Assembly: GCA_033782935.1 (NCBI GenBank)
Contig: JAWQEG010000065.1
Location: 1,327,001-1,391,000 of the forward strand
Direction of reading: 5' to 3'
DNA: 64,000 nt
Origin: Petrolisthes cinctipes
Taxonomy: Eukaryota; Arthropoda; Malacostraca; Decapoda; Porcellanidae
In this document: piece by piece, positions 63,886-64,000 of the stretch
Numbering within the stretch: position 1 is the stretch's first letter
Layout of the letters: every line of letters starts with the position of its first letter
Program-made: the position numbers and the translations under genes
The notes under the pieces: generated by a model
What the model was told of the DNA's origin: nothing
The model's database searches: none
The model's input: only the letters and a program-made list of their open reading frames with translations

Positions 63886-64000
63886 CACTGAGTAGGCATG
63901 TACAGATCTCTTCTGGGACCCAAAAATATCGAATTTTCGGGTCTTTAGGGCCAGAATTTGAGATATAAACGGGTACAGAAGATGCATGCACATATCGACT

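Larger units (their letters stand above)
1..64000. repeat. Satellite DNA array, 177/148-bp monomers, whole window
   Basis: Every line of the window can be read as copies of one unit in a single orientation. The recurring landmarks are CATGTACAGATCGCTTCTGG, AAAATATCGAATTTTCGGG, GAATTTGAGATAT, CATGCACATATCGAC, AAAATATCGATTTT and CTAGCACTGAGTAGG. Measured start-to-start distances near the left end are 148, 176, 177, 147, 182, 148, 177, 177 and 177 bp. I saw no inversion, no unrelated insertion and no array edge. Nucleosome-scale tandem monomers with higher-order structure are typical of eukaryotic centromeric or pericentromeric satellites. The chromosomal location and the species cannot be told from the sequence. 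Confidence 0.97.
55500..64000. repeat. Array domain F: long-monomer-rich, right end of window
   Basis: Only about 10 short monomers occur in 8.5 kb, with intervals as long as 1,032 and 1,208 bp. Nearly all of it belongs to the 2738- or 2024-bp duplications. No gene or non-satellite sequence was found, and the array continues beyond the window. Confidence 0.72.

Noticed and set aside
1..64000. CRISPR array
   Set aside because: Units are far too long, there are no unique spacers between constant repeats, and variation is spread along the whole unit.
1..64000. Identity with human alpha satellite (171 bp) or Arabidopsis CEN180
   Set aside because: Only the length is similar; the landmark motifs of those families are not seen in the monomer.
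1..64000. TGCATGCA, ATCGAT and TGTACA palindromes as operators or origin elements
   Set aside because: They occur once per monomer as part of the consensus and have no special arrangement beyond the monomer period.
1..64000. tRNA, rRNA, telomeric repeat or bacterial gene content
   Set aside because: I saw no cloverleaf-like, ribosomal or telomere-type sequence and no departure from the satellite pattern anywhere.

Overview
The whole 64 kb window is one uninterrupted head-to-tail satellite DNA array. I found no protein-coding gene, RNA gene, transposon, CRISPR array or unique-sequence gap, and both ends of the window fall inside the array, so the array is longer than 64 kb. GC content is about 41 % by hand count of a consensus monomer. 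This is eukaryotic nuclear heterochromatin: nucleosome-sized monomers of 177 bp, higher-order repeats and nested segmental duplications are what centromeric, pericentromeric or large subtelomeric satellites look like. I do not recognise the family and cannot name the organism; it is not primate alpha satellite or Arabidopsis CEN180 by inspection.

The basic unit is a long monomer (L) of 177 bp, itself an old tandem dimer of two diverged 88 and 89 bp halves. A short monomer (S, 147-148 bp) lacks 29 bp at the junction of the halves, bounded by ATAT on both sides. S exists as S1 (148 bp, core CGACTTTTTGGCACC) and S2 (147 bp, core CGCCTTTACGCACC). By eye I count about 109 S and, from the remaining length, about 270 L. 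S copies are spaced at 148 + n x 177 bp with n = 0 to 6. The commonest spacing is about 502 bp (S-L-L trimer). Long monomers fall into at least five classes (La-Le) with linked diagnostic variants.

Layout: 1-11.0 kb is a mosaic of S1 and S2 with several duplicated 0.5 kb trimers; 11.0-20.7 kb is built from nested 3006/3861/6867-bp-spaced duplications; 20.7-29.0 kb is S1-rich and contains the most regular trimer run, with an older copy of its first part at 6.0-9.5 kb; 29.0-44.4 kb is an S2 domain with private variants and 0.8-2.4 kb block duplications; 44.4-55.5 kb is mixed; 55.5-64 kb is poor in short monomers and built from 2738 and 2024 bp duplications. The many long reading frames on the minus strand follow from monomer lengths divisible by three and are not genes. 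Any function would be structural (centromere or heterochromatin); that is inference.
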